A stretch of DNA of 17,163 bases from Candidatus Hydrogenedentota bacterium (GCA_903922535.1 CAIXUF010000426.1:1-17163), one strand, 5' to 3'; shown: positions 5,784 through 14,448, counted from the stretch's first letter. Notes: generated by a model not told the origin, from the sequence alone. Numbers and translations are program-made.

Positions 5784-8282
5784 TTACTTGGTACGGGTGG
5801 CTTTCTCGGGTTGCAGGCGAATGGTTTCGCCGGGTGTCGTGGACAGTTCGATGCACTCAGCTTCCACCGTTCGCCCTCCCGAATTCGAGATGACCTGCGC
5901 ACCGTCTTTCCACGGGTTGAGAACCTTGAGCGGGCTTCCGGCCTCGCTCAGAATCTCAACCTGTTCCACCTGTCCCCCGGCGCAGGATGCGCTGACAAGA
6001 AACGCCCCCACGGCGCGCAGGGTGCGGAAGCTCGCGGGTCGTTCCGTGGGCCAGTTGGGAAACAGGCGTAAAGTGCCGTCGTAGCTCTGCATCAGGCACT
6101 CATTGATTACCACCGGCAGGCTGAAATTCTCAAACCAAATGCCCATGGGCCGCATGAAATCATAGGGCGTTGTGTCATCATAGCGCCCGTGCACCTGGAG
6201 CACCATGTTCGCGCAGGTGCCGTCGGGTAGCAGGCAGTACTCGATTTGCCTCTTGAACCGGTCCAATTCGAGCATGCCAATGCGCGCGGCCTGGAGGTTC
6301 AGGAACACCAGTTCGTTGCCGCCCTCATTCTGATTGTTCTTAAAGGTGTTGGCCAGCATGTCCCGGATCTCCTTGGGCGAGCCGAGTCCGTGGTCTTCGC
6401 CCGGGAAAACGGTCATCAGGCTGTTGGGCACGTTGTACACCACTTCGGTGTGCTCGCCGGGGACGGAGACAAACACCTTTCCGAAGCGCGATTCAGCCGT
6501 GGGATACTCGGGGAAATGGGCCAGAATGTCGCGCACACTGCTCGCCAGTTCCGCCTCATCCTTTTCGGTGCCAAGAACGCGTACGGCCTCGAGGTAGGCA
6601 TTCATCACGAACTTGATGAGGGTCAGATCAACCAGGCAGTCGCTGTTGTGCTTGAAGCCCGGCTTGAGCCCGTACAACTCCGGGGGCACGGTGGGAAACA
6701 CGTGATAGTGGTCATCGCCCCACTTGTCGCCGAGGGCCTCGGGCCGCTTCATGTAGTCCGCGAGAAACAAGGTCGCCTCCCGGATGGGGCCAAAAGCGCG
6801 CTGCCGAAGATAATCCTTGTCCATGGTGTAGAGGTAGTGCCACCACAAGCCCTGCACGGCCCAGGGTGTCTCGCAGATTTCCCATCCCCAGGTGGGCACG
6901 GGATAGGGCAGCGTGGTCATTTCCACGGGATAGGCCGAATGCGGGAAGTAGGCCCCGCGCAGGCCGTAGTACTCTTTCGCCCATTTCTGGCTCACTGGCA
7001 GCAACCGCTCGATCAACTCGACGTAGGGCAGATCCTTCTCCACGCGGTTGCTGGAAAAGGGCAGCCAGAACGGCTGTTGCGTGTTGTAGTTCATGTGATA
7101 GTCACCGTGCCATGCGGTGCCGATGTTCCGGTAGCTCCAGTTTGCGAAAAGGCCGGGGCAGTTCACGCCGGACTTGGCCGAGCAGTTCAGGAAATAGTGG
7201 TTCCAGTACCAGACCTGTTCGAGCAGCGGGTCGTCCAGCGCGATTGCGGAACGGTTCCAATAGTCTTTCCAAACCTGTTGTGTGGACTTGCGTGCCTGGT
7301 CGAAGTTGTCGGCCGTGGCCTCGGGCGGATCGCCTGCGGCGGGCGTGATGTCCGAAGCCAGTCCCTCGTCGAGTTGCACTACTGCCACGAAGGGACTCTC
7401 GGACGCCAAAGCCCGCTCCAGCGGCGCCATGGGAAGCGGCCGTCCCTCCGAGTTCAGCCGTTCCTTGGACTCCAACGCCCCGCCCGTTCTGGCCGACAAC
7501 CGAAACGCGCGGTCTTTGGGGTGCGGTTCGCCCGATCTGTTCCCGACGGGCTCGCTGAACGGGAGCACTTGCCGAAAGCTGAGGATGCCGCTTTCGGTCT
7601 CGTTCTTTACCTGGTATCCGGGGATGTCCCTGGGTGCGTCTGGATCTGGAATCAGGCGCATCCGGTCAAAACAGTTCGGCATGGGATTGCCCGCGGAGTC
7701 GGTCAAGCGAAACCACAGGCGGTCACTGCCCATGTCCGCCAGAATTTGCAGCCGGGCGGGCCTGCTCTCGACCAGAAGATTGACGTCACACAGACCGGTC
7801 GCGATGTCGAGCCGGTACCCGAGCAGTTCCACCCCGCGCCGGTCAAAACCCAGCAGGAACGAGCCGCAGGGGAACGGTCGGGGATAGGGTTTCCGGTAGT
7901 TCTCCTGGGTCATCTTCAGGTACTCAGCGTACCAGGGGTCGGATTCAAGGCTGGGCGCGCCCGCCGGGATGGCGGCGACCTTGTCAAACACCTCCCTGAA
8001 CGTGCCAATCTTATCCTTGTTGTCCTCGGCGATGCGAATGTCCCAGACATTGTTGTGGCCGAAATGGACCACCACGGCGTCGGGTCGTGTTGTGATAACG
8101 GCACCCAGCCCGCCGTTGCCCGTGAGCGCGCCCTCGAAGAAATCCGGGCCGGGCTTGTCCCGCACCACGGGATGACCGGCCGCCTTCTCCAAAGGGTCCA
8201 CGCGGGTTGCCGCATCATTGGCATGCGCCCAGTTTGGCGATGACAAGACAGCCAGCATTATGAGGACAAGACTCTCGCGCAT
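5784..8282 (-). CDS. Secreted GH95-like (alpha/alpha)6-barrel glycoside hydrolase
   Basis: 832 aa from ATG 8282, chosen because GGGAG lies 8 nt upstream and a Sec signal follows directly (residues 1-22, ending WAHANDA); a longer frame to 8420 would bury the signal. N-terminal beta-sandwich domain: FFEGALTGNGGLGAVI (48-63), the usual GH95/GH65-type opening with a GNG-LGA block, then HFGHNNVWD. Catalytic barrel: WHGDYHMNYNTQQ (391-403) aligns by eye with the GH95 block carrying two Asn that hold the catalytic water (here N398, N400), and FPTVPPELYG (529-538) is in the place of the SPE general-acid motif (candidate E535). The C-terminal domain has SYDGTLRLFPNWP and FRTLRAVGAFLVSAS, as in GH95 C termini. 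Family knowledge: GH95 enzymes are mainly alpha-L-fucosidases and galactosidases. The match is distant, so the substrate is uncertain. It converges on the sulfatase/esterase pair. Confidence 0.8.
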   Translation of the reverse strand: MRESLVLIMLAVLSSPNWAHANDAATRVDPLEKAAGHPVVRDKPGPDFFEGALTGNGGLGAVITTRPDAVVVHFGHNNVWDIRIAEDNKDKIGTFREVFDKVAAIPAGAPSLESDPWYAEYLKMTQENYRKPYPRPFPCGSFLLGFDRRGVELLGYRLDIATGLCDVNLLVESRPARLQILADMGSDRLWFRLTDSAGNPMPNCFDRMRLIPDPDAPRDIPGYQVKNETESGILSFRQVLPFSEPVGNRSGEPHPKDRAFRLSARTGGALESKERLNSEGRPLPMAPLERALASESPFVAVVQLDEGLASDITPAAGDPPEATADNFDQARKSTQQVWKDYWNRSAIALDDPLLEQVWYWNHYFLNCSAKSGVNCPGLFANWSYRNIGTAWHGDYHMNYNTQQPFWLPFSSNRVEKDLPYVELIERLLPVSQKWAKEYYGLRGAYFPHSAYPVEMTTLPYPVPTWGWEICETPWAVQGLWWHYLYTMDKDYLRQRAFGPIREATLFLADYMKRPEALGDKWGDDHYHVFPTVPPELYGLKPGFKHNSDCLVDLTLIKFVMNAYLEAVRVLGTEKDEAELASSVRDILAHFPEYPTAESRFGKVFVSVPGEHTEVVYNVPNSLMTVFPGEDHGLGSPKEIRDMLANTFKNNQNEGGNELVFLNLQAARIGMLELDRFKRQIEYCLLPDGTCANMVLQVHGRYDDTTPYDFMRPMGIWFENFSLPVVINECLMQSYDGTLRLFPNWPTERPASFRTLRAVGAFLVSASCAGGQVEQVEILSEAGSPLKVLNPWKDGAQVISNSGGRTVEAECIELSTTPGETIRLQPEKATRTK

Positions 8283-8379
8283 TGCCAGTTTCTCCCGTGC
8301 CGCAGCACCGTTGCGCAGAATGACCGGCATCAATTGTAGTCCAACGGCGGACGGGCTGAAAAGCGCGCATTCGGAAGCA

Positions 8380-8408
8380 TTGACACCGGCACGGTCCTTT
8401 CCTATACT
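8380..8408 (+). promoter_or_regulatory. Strong sigma70-type promoter for the histidine kinase operon
   Basis: TTGACA (8380-8385), a 17-bp spacer, then TATACT (8403-8408): a perfect -35 and a 5-of-6 -10 at ideal spacing. Transcription would start near 8415. This leaves only about 12 nt before the GTG at 8427, so a downstream start for the kinase is more likely. It lies in the 273-bp region between the divergent glycosidase and kinase genes. A weaker TACAAT on the minus strand (8338-8333) could serve the glycosidase but has no good -35. Confidence 0.75.
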
Positions 8409-8555
8409 CAATTCATTCATGACTCCGTGCGACCACTGAGGTGCGGCGGTGTCATAACAACCTTAGAGACCACACAACGGGGTCCAGCGCAGGGACGCGG
8501 CAGGCGGACGATGCAGGGACGGTGGTGTGCCGGTGTGCGGCAAGGGGGTGGTCGG

Positions 8556-11500
8556 GTGGATGATGGCGTGACTCCAGACGGGACAACTGACCGGCATGTT
8601 CGGTTTGCCGCAATGGCCTGCGCCGGCGCGGCGGGGGCGCTGGCCGTCTTTGTCCTGGCAACGTGGCTGACCGGCCATTGGAGGCTGGGAACGCTGGGCG
8701 CCGACTATGTGGTCATGGCGCCCAGCACGGCATGCCTGATGATACTCTTGAGCATTGCCGCGTTCTTCCGCCGTTCTTTCCCAAGAGGGGACAAAGGTGG
8801 GTTCCTGGTCCGGCTGTCCGTGGCCGCCATTGCGGCGACGGCGTTGTTGAGTTGGTCCCGTCAACTTCTTAGCTTTCGTTACCCGGCCATGGAGGAGTGG
8901 ATTGCCGCCTTCATGATCAGGTTGGTCGGCGTGTCGTTTGCCCCGTTGTCTCCGATCACCGTGATGGTGCTTATTCTCACGAGCCTCGCCTTTCTTCTTG
9001 ATCTGCGTTCTTCGGACACCGGGCGGCACTGGCGGCGTCTGGGGCCGCTGTCGGCGCTGGCCGGACTGGTCATGGCGCTGGCGGTGGTCCTGGGCTATGT
9101 GATGGGCGCGCCGGTGTCGCACGAGGCCCAAAGCACGCAAATAGCCCTGCCGGCGGCCCTGTGTTTGGCTCTTCTCAACGCGGCCATCTTTCTGGATGCG
9201 TCTTCTGGGATGTGGCCCCTTTCCGCCTTTCGCACGGGCCCTGCCCCCCATTCCTCCATGATCCGCCAGTTCATGCCTGTATTCTCCATCTTGTTTGTTT
9301 TCCTTGTCGTTTCGATGGGAATCGTGGGGGGCGTCTATCTCCGTCAGCAGCAGGCGGCGATGCGCCGCGCGGCGCAGAATGAACTGGAGGCTTTCGCGAA
9401 TGCCCAGGTTGGTCTGATCATTAACTGGCGCGCGGAGCGCTTGAATGACGCACGATTCTTTACGGACGCGCCTTCTGATGCCGAGGACTTGCAGGAGTTG
9501 CTGTCCTGCCCTGATTCCGGGAGCGTTCATGCGGGGATAGTTCGCTGGCTTTCCGTGTTTAGGGCGGGCAGTCCGTACAGGCAGATTACGGTGTATGACT
9601 CCGGCATGAATCCGGCGGCGGGCACTCCCCTGGATGCCTGTCCACCCGACGCCGACCTTCGCGAAGGGCTTTCCAGGGCATTTCGGGAGAAACGTGTCGT
9701 CATGACGGACCTAAGTCTTGGGGAGGGCCAAGACGATTATGTTGACATCCTGGTGCCCCTGTGCGTCAGGGGCGGGGAAAATTTGGGGGGGCTGTCCGGG
9801 CGTGCTGCGGTGGTCGTGCTTCGCGCGGACGCGCGCAAGTTTGTCTCTTCGCTTGTCCGGACCTGGCCGACCGCCGGGTTCGCGGTGGAGACGCTGCTGG
9901 TCCGGCGCAACAGCAGGGACATGCTTTCCCTCAACCAGGGGGATGCAGAAGACGGCACATTGCAGAATGTGAGCATTCCAATCGGGCCGTCGGACCTGCC
10001 CGGTGTCATGGCGGCAAGAGGAGAGGCGGGCATTGCGGAAGGGCCGGACTACCGTGATGTTCCGGTGGTTGCGGCGGTGCGTCCTGTTCCCGGAACAGCA
10101 TGGTCGGTTGTGGCCAAGATGGACGAGTCGGCGATCTACGCGCCCTCCAGGCGCCAGACGGTGCAGACGGCCTTCATCCTGTTCCTGCTCCTTCTGGCGG
10201 CGGCGCTGGGTGTCGGCATCCTGTGGCGGCAGCGAAACATTTCGTTCTACCGCGAGTCGCTGGACCTTGAAAGGGCGCACGGCGCACTCGCCCAGCGATT
10301 CGAGCACCTGATGAAGCACGCCAACGACATTATTTTTCTGGCCGACGGCGAGGGGACAATCCGCGAAGCCAACGACCGCGCCGTTGAAACCTACGGATAT
10401 TCCCCGACGGCGCTGCGCAAAATGAAGCTGTCCGACCTTCGCACACCCCCGGCGCAGGCCGAGGGCGCTCGCCGCACGGAAGAACTAAGAAAGACCGGAA
10501 GCGTCCTGTTCGAGACCGTTCACCAGCGGGCGGACGGATCCACCTTCTTCGTTGAAGTCAGCGGGAGTATGGTGGACATTGGCGGGGAGACCTTCCTGCT
10601 GGGCATATTGCGGGACATCTCCGAGCGCAAACGGGCGGCCGAGGCGCTTCGGGCCAGCGAGCAGAATTTCCGGGCGCTGTTTGACTCCATGCCTGACTTT
10701 CTTTTTGTTGTCGATATGGGGGGGAGCATGCTGCGTGTCAATGAAACCGTCGTCGCCAGACTTGGCTACACAAAACAGGAATTGACTGGAAAGAGCTTCC
10801 TTTTCCTGCATTTAAAAGAGAGACGGGAGGAGGCGGCGCGCATTCTGGAGGACATGGTGGCGGGAAAGACCGACCATTGTTCCGTGCCTCTCCTTGCCAG
10901 CGACGGCGGCGTCATTCCGGTTGAAACCCACATCGCCAGCGGACTCTGGAACGGCCAGACGGTGATGTTCGGCGTGAGCCGGGACATTTCCGCGCTGCGC
11001 GCGTCGGAGGAAAAATTTGCCAAGGTGTTCCAGAACAACCCGTCGCTTATGGCCATTAGCACGCTTGAAGAAGGTCGTTATCTGGAAGTCAACGAGATGT
11101 TCGTGCAGTCTCTTGGATTTTCGAGGGAAGAGGTCATCGGCGCGACATCCCTTGAACTCAACCTGTTCGTAAATCCAGGCCGGCGTGCCGAGATGAGGGA
11201 TGCCATTACTGAAAAGGGAACATTGAGAAACTTCGAAATGGCTCTTCGAAGAAAAGACGGCGAGGTTCGAAACGGCCTGGTTTCCGGGGACTTGATTCAG
11301 GTACAGGGCCGGCAGGTCCTTCTAACCGTCATGACCGATGTCACGGAGCTCAAGCGGGCGGAGGAGGCGCTCGTGCGCATCGGCAAGGCGGTGGACAGCG
11401 CCAGCGATGCCATAGGCATGTCAGACCCGAACGGCGTTCATTTCTACCAGAACCGGGCATTCACGGAGATGTTTGGGTTCACGGTTGAGGAGCTTGGCTC

Positions 11501-12392
11501 GCCCTCCGGTCCCATGCAGGTCTATCCCGACCCGGCGAAAGGGCGGGAAATATTCGACTCCATCATGCGCGGCGTTTCGTGGTGGGGCGAACTGGACATG
11601 CTTGCCAAAGACGGCCGGCAGTTTCCGGTCGCGGCGCAGGCGGACGCGATCAAGGACGAGCAGGGCCGCATCGTCGGACTCATCGGCGTGCACAGGGATA
11701 TCATCGAGCAAAGACGCCAGGAGGGGGAACTGCAGCGGCTGCTTGAACAGACACAGCGGGATGCCAGGACCAAGGCGGAACTGCTGGCCGAGGTCAACCA
11801 CCGGGTCAAGAACAACCTGACGGCCATCCTGGGACTGCTTCTGGGCGAAAAGCAGCATGCGCCGGCGGAGTGCCGGGCGAATGTCGTCTCCGTGCTCGAC
11901 AGTCTTGCGCTGCGCATTCGCGGCCTGCTGCAGGTCCACCAAATGCTGTCCGACGCCCATTGGGCCCCCATCCGCCTGCATGATTTGGCGGAACGGGTCA
12001 TTCGCGCCGCACTGGTGGCCGTTCCCAGGGGCCGCGAAATCTCCGTGATGGTCAACCCTTCCCCGGCGCAAATCTCTCCAAGACAGGCGGGCAGCATGGC
12101 CCTGGTGCTCAACGAACTGGCCGTCAACACGGCAAAACACGCCCTGCGGGATCGGGGAGAGGTTTGCGTAACGGTGCGGGTGAGCCAGGAAGACAGGGTG
12201 ATCTGCCTGGAGTATCGGGATGACGGTCCGGGTTATCCCGGGGCGGTGCTGGAGGAAGGTGGCGGAAGCGTGGGAATGCATCTTGTTCGGCAGCTTGTGT
12301 GCGAAACCCTGCGCGGGACCCTGAGCCTTTTCAACGAGGACGGCGCGGTCGCCGTTCTGCGCATCAAGACAGAAGACACGCGCCATACCTAG
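8556..12392 (+). CDS. Membrane-bound multi-PAS sensor histidine kinase (HisKA_2 class, PdtaS-like)
   Basis: About 1278 aa from GTG 8556, chosen because AAGGGGG lies 7 nt upstream; the frame is open from 8427 (GTG) and ATG 8511 is a further choice. The stretch before 8556 is Arg/Gly-rich and unlike coding sequence. In 8556 numbering: about seven membrane segments (17-38, 51-71, 85-100, 128-150, 166-186, 197-215, 239-262), an extracytoplasmic sensor region of about 270 residues that may be Cache-like, another membrane helix (about 537-557), four PAS domains (about 579-692, 701-814, 817-933, 939-1053), then the transmitter. The phosphoacceptor is H1082 in EVNHRVKNNL, the HisKA_2 H-box. The HATPase shows LNELAVNTAKHAL (N1186), DDGPG (1222-1226) and GGGSVGMHLV. 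It has no receiver domain of its own. The response regulator 43 bp downstream is the obvious partner. The signal sensed is unknown. Confidence 0.88.
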   Translation: MDDGVTPDGTTDRHVRFAAMACAGAAGALAVFVLATWLTGHWRLGTLGADYVVMAPSTACLMILLSIAAFFRRSFPRGDKGGFLVRLSVAAIAATALLSWSRQLLSFRYPAMEEWIAAFMIRLVGVSFAPLSPITVMVLILTSLAFLLDLRSSDTGRHWRRLGPLSALAGLVMALAVVLGYVMGAPVSHEAQSTQIALPAALCLALLNAAIFLDASSGMWPLSAFRTGPAPHSSMIRQFMPVFSILFVFLVVSMGIVGGVYLRQQQAAMRRAAQNELEAFANAQVGLIINWRAERLNDARFFTDAPSDAEDLQELLSCPDSGSVHAGIVRWLSVFRAGSPYRQITVYDSGMNPAAGTPLDACPPDADLREGLSRAFREKRVVMTDLSLGEGQDDYVDILVPLCVRGGENLGGLSGRAAVVVLRADARKFVSSLVRTWPTAGFAVETLLVRRNSRDMLSLNQGDAEDGTLQNVSIPIGPSDLPGVMAARGEAGIAEGPDYRDVPVVAAVRPVPGTAWSVVAKMDESAIYAPSRRQTVQTAFILFLLLLAAALGVGILWRQRNISFYRESLDLERAHGALAQRFEHLMKHANDIIFLADGEGTIREANDRAVETYGYSPTALRKMKLSDLRTPPAQAEGARRTEELRKTGSVLFETVHQRADGSTFFVEVSGSMVDIGGETFLLGILRDISERKRAAEALRASEQNFRALFDSMPDFLFVVDMGGSMLRVNETVVARLGYTKQELTGKSFLFLHLKERREEAARILEDMVAGKTDHCSVPLLASDGGVIPVETHIASGLWNGQTVMFGVSRDISALRASEEKFAKVFQNNPSLMAISTLEEGRYLEVNEMFVQSLGFSREEVIGATSLELNLFVNPGRRAEMRDAITEKGTLRNFEMALRRKDGEVRNGLVSGDLIQVQGRQVLLTVMTDVTELKRAEEALVRIGKAVDSASDAIGMSDPNGVHFYQNRAFTEMFGFTVEELGSPSGPMQVYPDPAKGREIFDSIMRGVSWWGELDMLAKDGRQFPVAAQADAIKDEQGRIVGLIGVHRDIIEQRRQEGELQRLLEQTQRDARTKAELLAEVNHRVKNNLTAILGLLLGEKQHAPAECRANVVSVLDSLALRIRGLLQVHQMLSDAHWAPIRLHDLAERVIRAALVAVPRGREISVMVNPSPAQISPRQAGSMALVLNELAVNTAKHALRDRGEVCVTVRVSQEDRVICLEYRDDGPGYPGAVLEEGGGSVGMHLVRQLVCETLRGTLSLFNEDGAVAVLRIKTEDTRHT

Positions 12393-12403
12393 AACCGCGG
12401 TTC

Positions 12404-12439
12404 AGGAGGCGCACAACCATGGGTGTCCGAAGAGCATGA
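12404..12439 (+). promoter_or_regulatory. Six-codon leader ORF coupled to the response regulator start
   Basis: AGGAGG (12404-12409) is 9 nt from an ATG at 12419 that opens a six-codon frame (MGVRRA) ending in TGA at 12437-12439. That stop overlaps the response regulator ATG at 12436 as ATGA. The regulator's own upstream bases (GAAGAGC) make only a weak ribosome site. The arrangement suggests that ribosomes load at the leader and restart on the regulator (translational coupling). This is seen directly as sequence; the function is inferred. Confidence 0.45.
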
Positions 12440-13101
12440 CCAAAGTATTCCGAGTGTTGATTGCCGATGATGAGGCGCTAATCTGCAATCTCATACAGAA
12501 CGAACTGGAGGCTATCGGGCATCAGGTTGTCGGGCGCGCCTCGGACGGACGCCAGGCGGTGGAAATGGCCCGTGACCTGAGCCCCGACATTGTTCTCATG
12601 GACATTGCCATGCCGGAAATGGACGGGCTGGAGGCCACCCGGCAGATACAGGAGATCTGCCCCATGCCCGTGGTGCTGCTCACCGCACACGATGACATCA
12701 ACCTCGTTCAGAGGGCGGGCGAGGTGGGGGCGGGCGCCTATCTGGTAAAGCCCCCTTATGCGCCGGACCTTGCCCGCGCCATGGCCATTGCCTCCGCGCG
12801 GTTTGCCGACATGGCGGCCCTGCGCCACCTGAACGGGGAACTGCGGAAAGCGCTCGACGAGGTGAAAACGCTGCGGGGAATTCTCCCCGTGTGTTCAAGC
12901 TGCAAGAAGGTGCGGGACGACGCCGGATACTGGCAGGAAGTGGAGGTGTATATCGAACGGCATTCGGACCTGGAGTTCAGCCACGGACTTTGCGAGGAGT
13001 GCTCAAAGGAACTCTATCCGGAAGAGTACGAGGCGCTTATGAATCGAAGAGCCCGCAAGCGGGAGGCCAACCCGGCCGATTCCCCGGCGCAGGAAGGCTA
13101 G
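12436..13101 (+). CDS. Response regulator: AmiR/NasT-type REC domain with C-terminal CxxC...CxxC module
   Basis: 221 aa. Residues 1-125 are a receiver domain with the acidic pair D11-D12, phosphoacceptor D56 (LMDIAMPEMDG), T83 and K105 (LVKPPYAPDL). The wording around these, such as MPEMDGLEATR, PVVLLTAHDD and AYLVKP, is most like receivers of ANTAR (AmiR/NasT/PdtaR) regulators. After a helical linker (about 126-147) comes RGILPVCSSCKKVRDD, with C153-x-x-C156, then YWQEVEVYI, and CEEC (C186, C189) before KELYPEEY. The two Cys pairs look like a zinc-ribbon-type module. From memory, the same tail ends many environmental REC, PAS and GAF proteins, with unknown function. No DNA-binding helix-turn-helix and no ANTAR helices are visible. 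It follows the HisKA_2 kinase, its likely phosphodonor. Its TAG overlaps the stop of the convergent FadL-like gene within CTAG (13098-13101). Confidence 0.9.
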   Translation: MTKVFRVLIADDEALICNLIQNELEAIGHQVVGRASDGRQAVEMARDLSPDIVLMDIAMPEMDGLEATRQIQEICPMPVVLLTAHDDINLVQRAGEVGAGAYLVKPPYAPDLARAMAIASARFADMAALRHLNGELRKALDEVKTLRGILPVCSSCKKVRDDAGYWQEVEVYIERHSDLEFSHGLCEECSKELYPEEYEALMNRRARKREANPADSPAQEG

Positions 13102-14330
13102 AATTTCAGACCATAGACCAGCGTCAGCCAGTCCACACCCAGGGTGCTTTCGGAGCCTTTGCCCAGACGCGCATAGAAGTCCCCCCCGCCGGACCCGGTT
13201 TGGCCGCCCTTGAAGAAATGGGCAAGTGCAAGGCTTATCTCGGAACGTTCCCCCACTTTGCAGGTGAAACCGGCCCCGACATGATCGGTGGCAACATTGG
13301 GCACAAGCGCGCTTCCAAAGAGGTGGTCATTGCCCATGGCGTGCGATGCGCGTGAATACCCCGCCCGGAACGTCCACCGGGGGCTGGCGGTCCATTCCAA
13401 GCCCGCCATCACCGCGTGCTGGTCGTGCCATCCCATCCCGGCACCCGAACTGGGCTCATGAAAGAACTTCACGGTGGACCAGTTGATGAAGCGGTAATCA
13501 AGCTCCAGTTCCAGTTTTGGAGTTATTCTGAAACCCACTCCCGTTTGGAAAGTTGGGGGCATGTCGGTCGAGTGGGAAGAGATGTCCCGGTATTTGTCAA
13601 AGCTCTGAGACCACTGCCGGGACTCCATTGCCGCGCCGAAAGACCACCGCTCCCAGCGTCGAAGCACACCCACGCCAAATCCCACCCCCGGCACAACGTC
13701 CCATTTGAAGTCGCCCCGGCTTGCCAGCAGGCGCGGGGTGATCTGGTCCGTGCGCCCTACGGAAAGGCTTCCATTGACGCTCGCCCCCAGTATCCATCCG
13801 GAATCGAAGCGATGCGCATAACCGAGGGTCAGGCGGGGCTGCATGAACTCCAGTTTCCGGTCATTGAGCCCCTCAAGGAGGCCCACCCAGGACCGGGACT
13901 GTGGAAAATGGACCATGGCCCCCGTGGGAATGTAAAGACCCACGCCAAAGGTGCCGGATTCCCGCGGCAGCACCAGACCAAAAGACGGCATGCCGTTCCA
14001 CTCGTCATCCACCATCGTCCCGCTGAAGGGTATCTCCGCGATGCCTTTGGTATGCAGGGTGGCCCGGGAATGGATTATGCTCATCCCGTATTCAACCCGG
14101 CGGTCAAGTCCGTCCAGACCCGCAGGATTGAACGCCATCCATGAGGCGTCGCCGGTGGCCGCCACCGCCGCCCCAGCCCGGCCCACGCGAATGGGGTCGT
14201 CTCCCAGCAGAAGAATTCCCTCGGTTGCCTGCGAACTCCAGGCCGCCAGGAGGATGAGCAGGGCGATGAGCGCCCGTGCAGGCACTGCCGCGCTTTGTCC
14301 ATGCAGAACTGCTTGTCCCGGAATTAACAC
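13098..14330 (-). CDS. FadL/OmpP1-like outer-membrane transport protein
   Basis: 410 aa, typical for the FadL/TodX/OmpP1 family of 14-strand barrels that pass hydrophobic compounds such as fatty acids or aromatics across the outer membrane. GTG at 14330 is the first start of the frame, with GGAG about 11 nt upstream; GTG 14285 is another option that shortens the signal's n-region. The signal's hydrophobic core is ALIALLILLAAW (20-31), with cleavage near SSQATEG. Family marks are RVGRAGAAVAATGD followed by NPAGL (68-72). After that come alternating aromatic/glycine beta-strand repeats such as GYAHRF, ELELDYRFINW and TFRAGYSR. The chain ends YGLKF, with the terminal Phe recognised by the outer-membrane assembly machinery. 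The substrate cannot be read from sequence. It converges with the response regulator, sharing the palindromic CTAG as both stops. Confidence 0.88.
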   Translation of the reverse strand: MLIPGQAVLHGQSAAVPARALIALLILLAAWSSQATEGILLLGDDPIRVGRAGAAVAATGDASWMAFNPAGLDGLDRRVEYGMSIIHSRATLHTKGIAEIPFSGTMVDDEWNGMPSFGLVLPRESGTFGVGLYIPTGAMVHFPQSRSWVGLLEGLNDRKLEFMQPRLTLGYAHRFDSGWILGASVNGSLSVGRTDQITPRLLASRGDFKWDVVPGVGFGVGVLRRWERWSFGAAMESRQWSQSFDKYRDISSHSTDMPPTFQTGVGFRITPKLELELDYRFINWSTVKFFHEPSSGAGMGWHDQHAVMAGLEWTASPRWTFRAGYSRASHAMGNDHLFGSALVPNVATDHVGAGFTCKVGERSEISLALAHFFKGGQTGSGGGDFYARLGKGSESTLGVDWLTLVYGLKF

Positions 14331-14448
14331 GGTGGGAATTGCTCCATTACCTGACGTTCAAACGAAGGTCCGGCGGGCTATACGTCACTTTTGCGCCCTC
14401 CCTTGAGGTCAAGAGGAAGATGCCGCGGCCAAAAAGTCCGGAATGTCT

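Noticed and set aside
6246..8243. Long plus-strand open frame (665 codons) inside the glycosidase region
   Set aside because: It is antisense to the GH95-like gene, its translation has no recognisable domain and is rich in His/Val/Gly as expected from a mirrored GC-rich gene; the minus-strand frame has a signal peptide and family motifs.
11421..12386. Minus-strand open frame of 321 codons over the kinase transmitter
   Set aside because: Lies opposite the HisKA_2/HATPase region with intact motifs on the plus strand; no independent motif.
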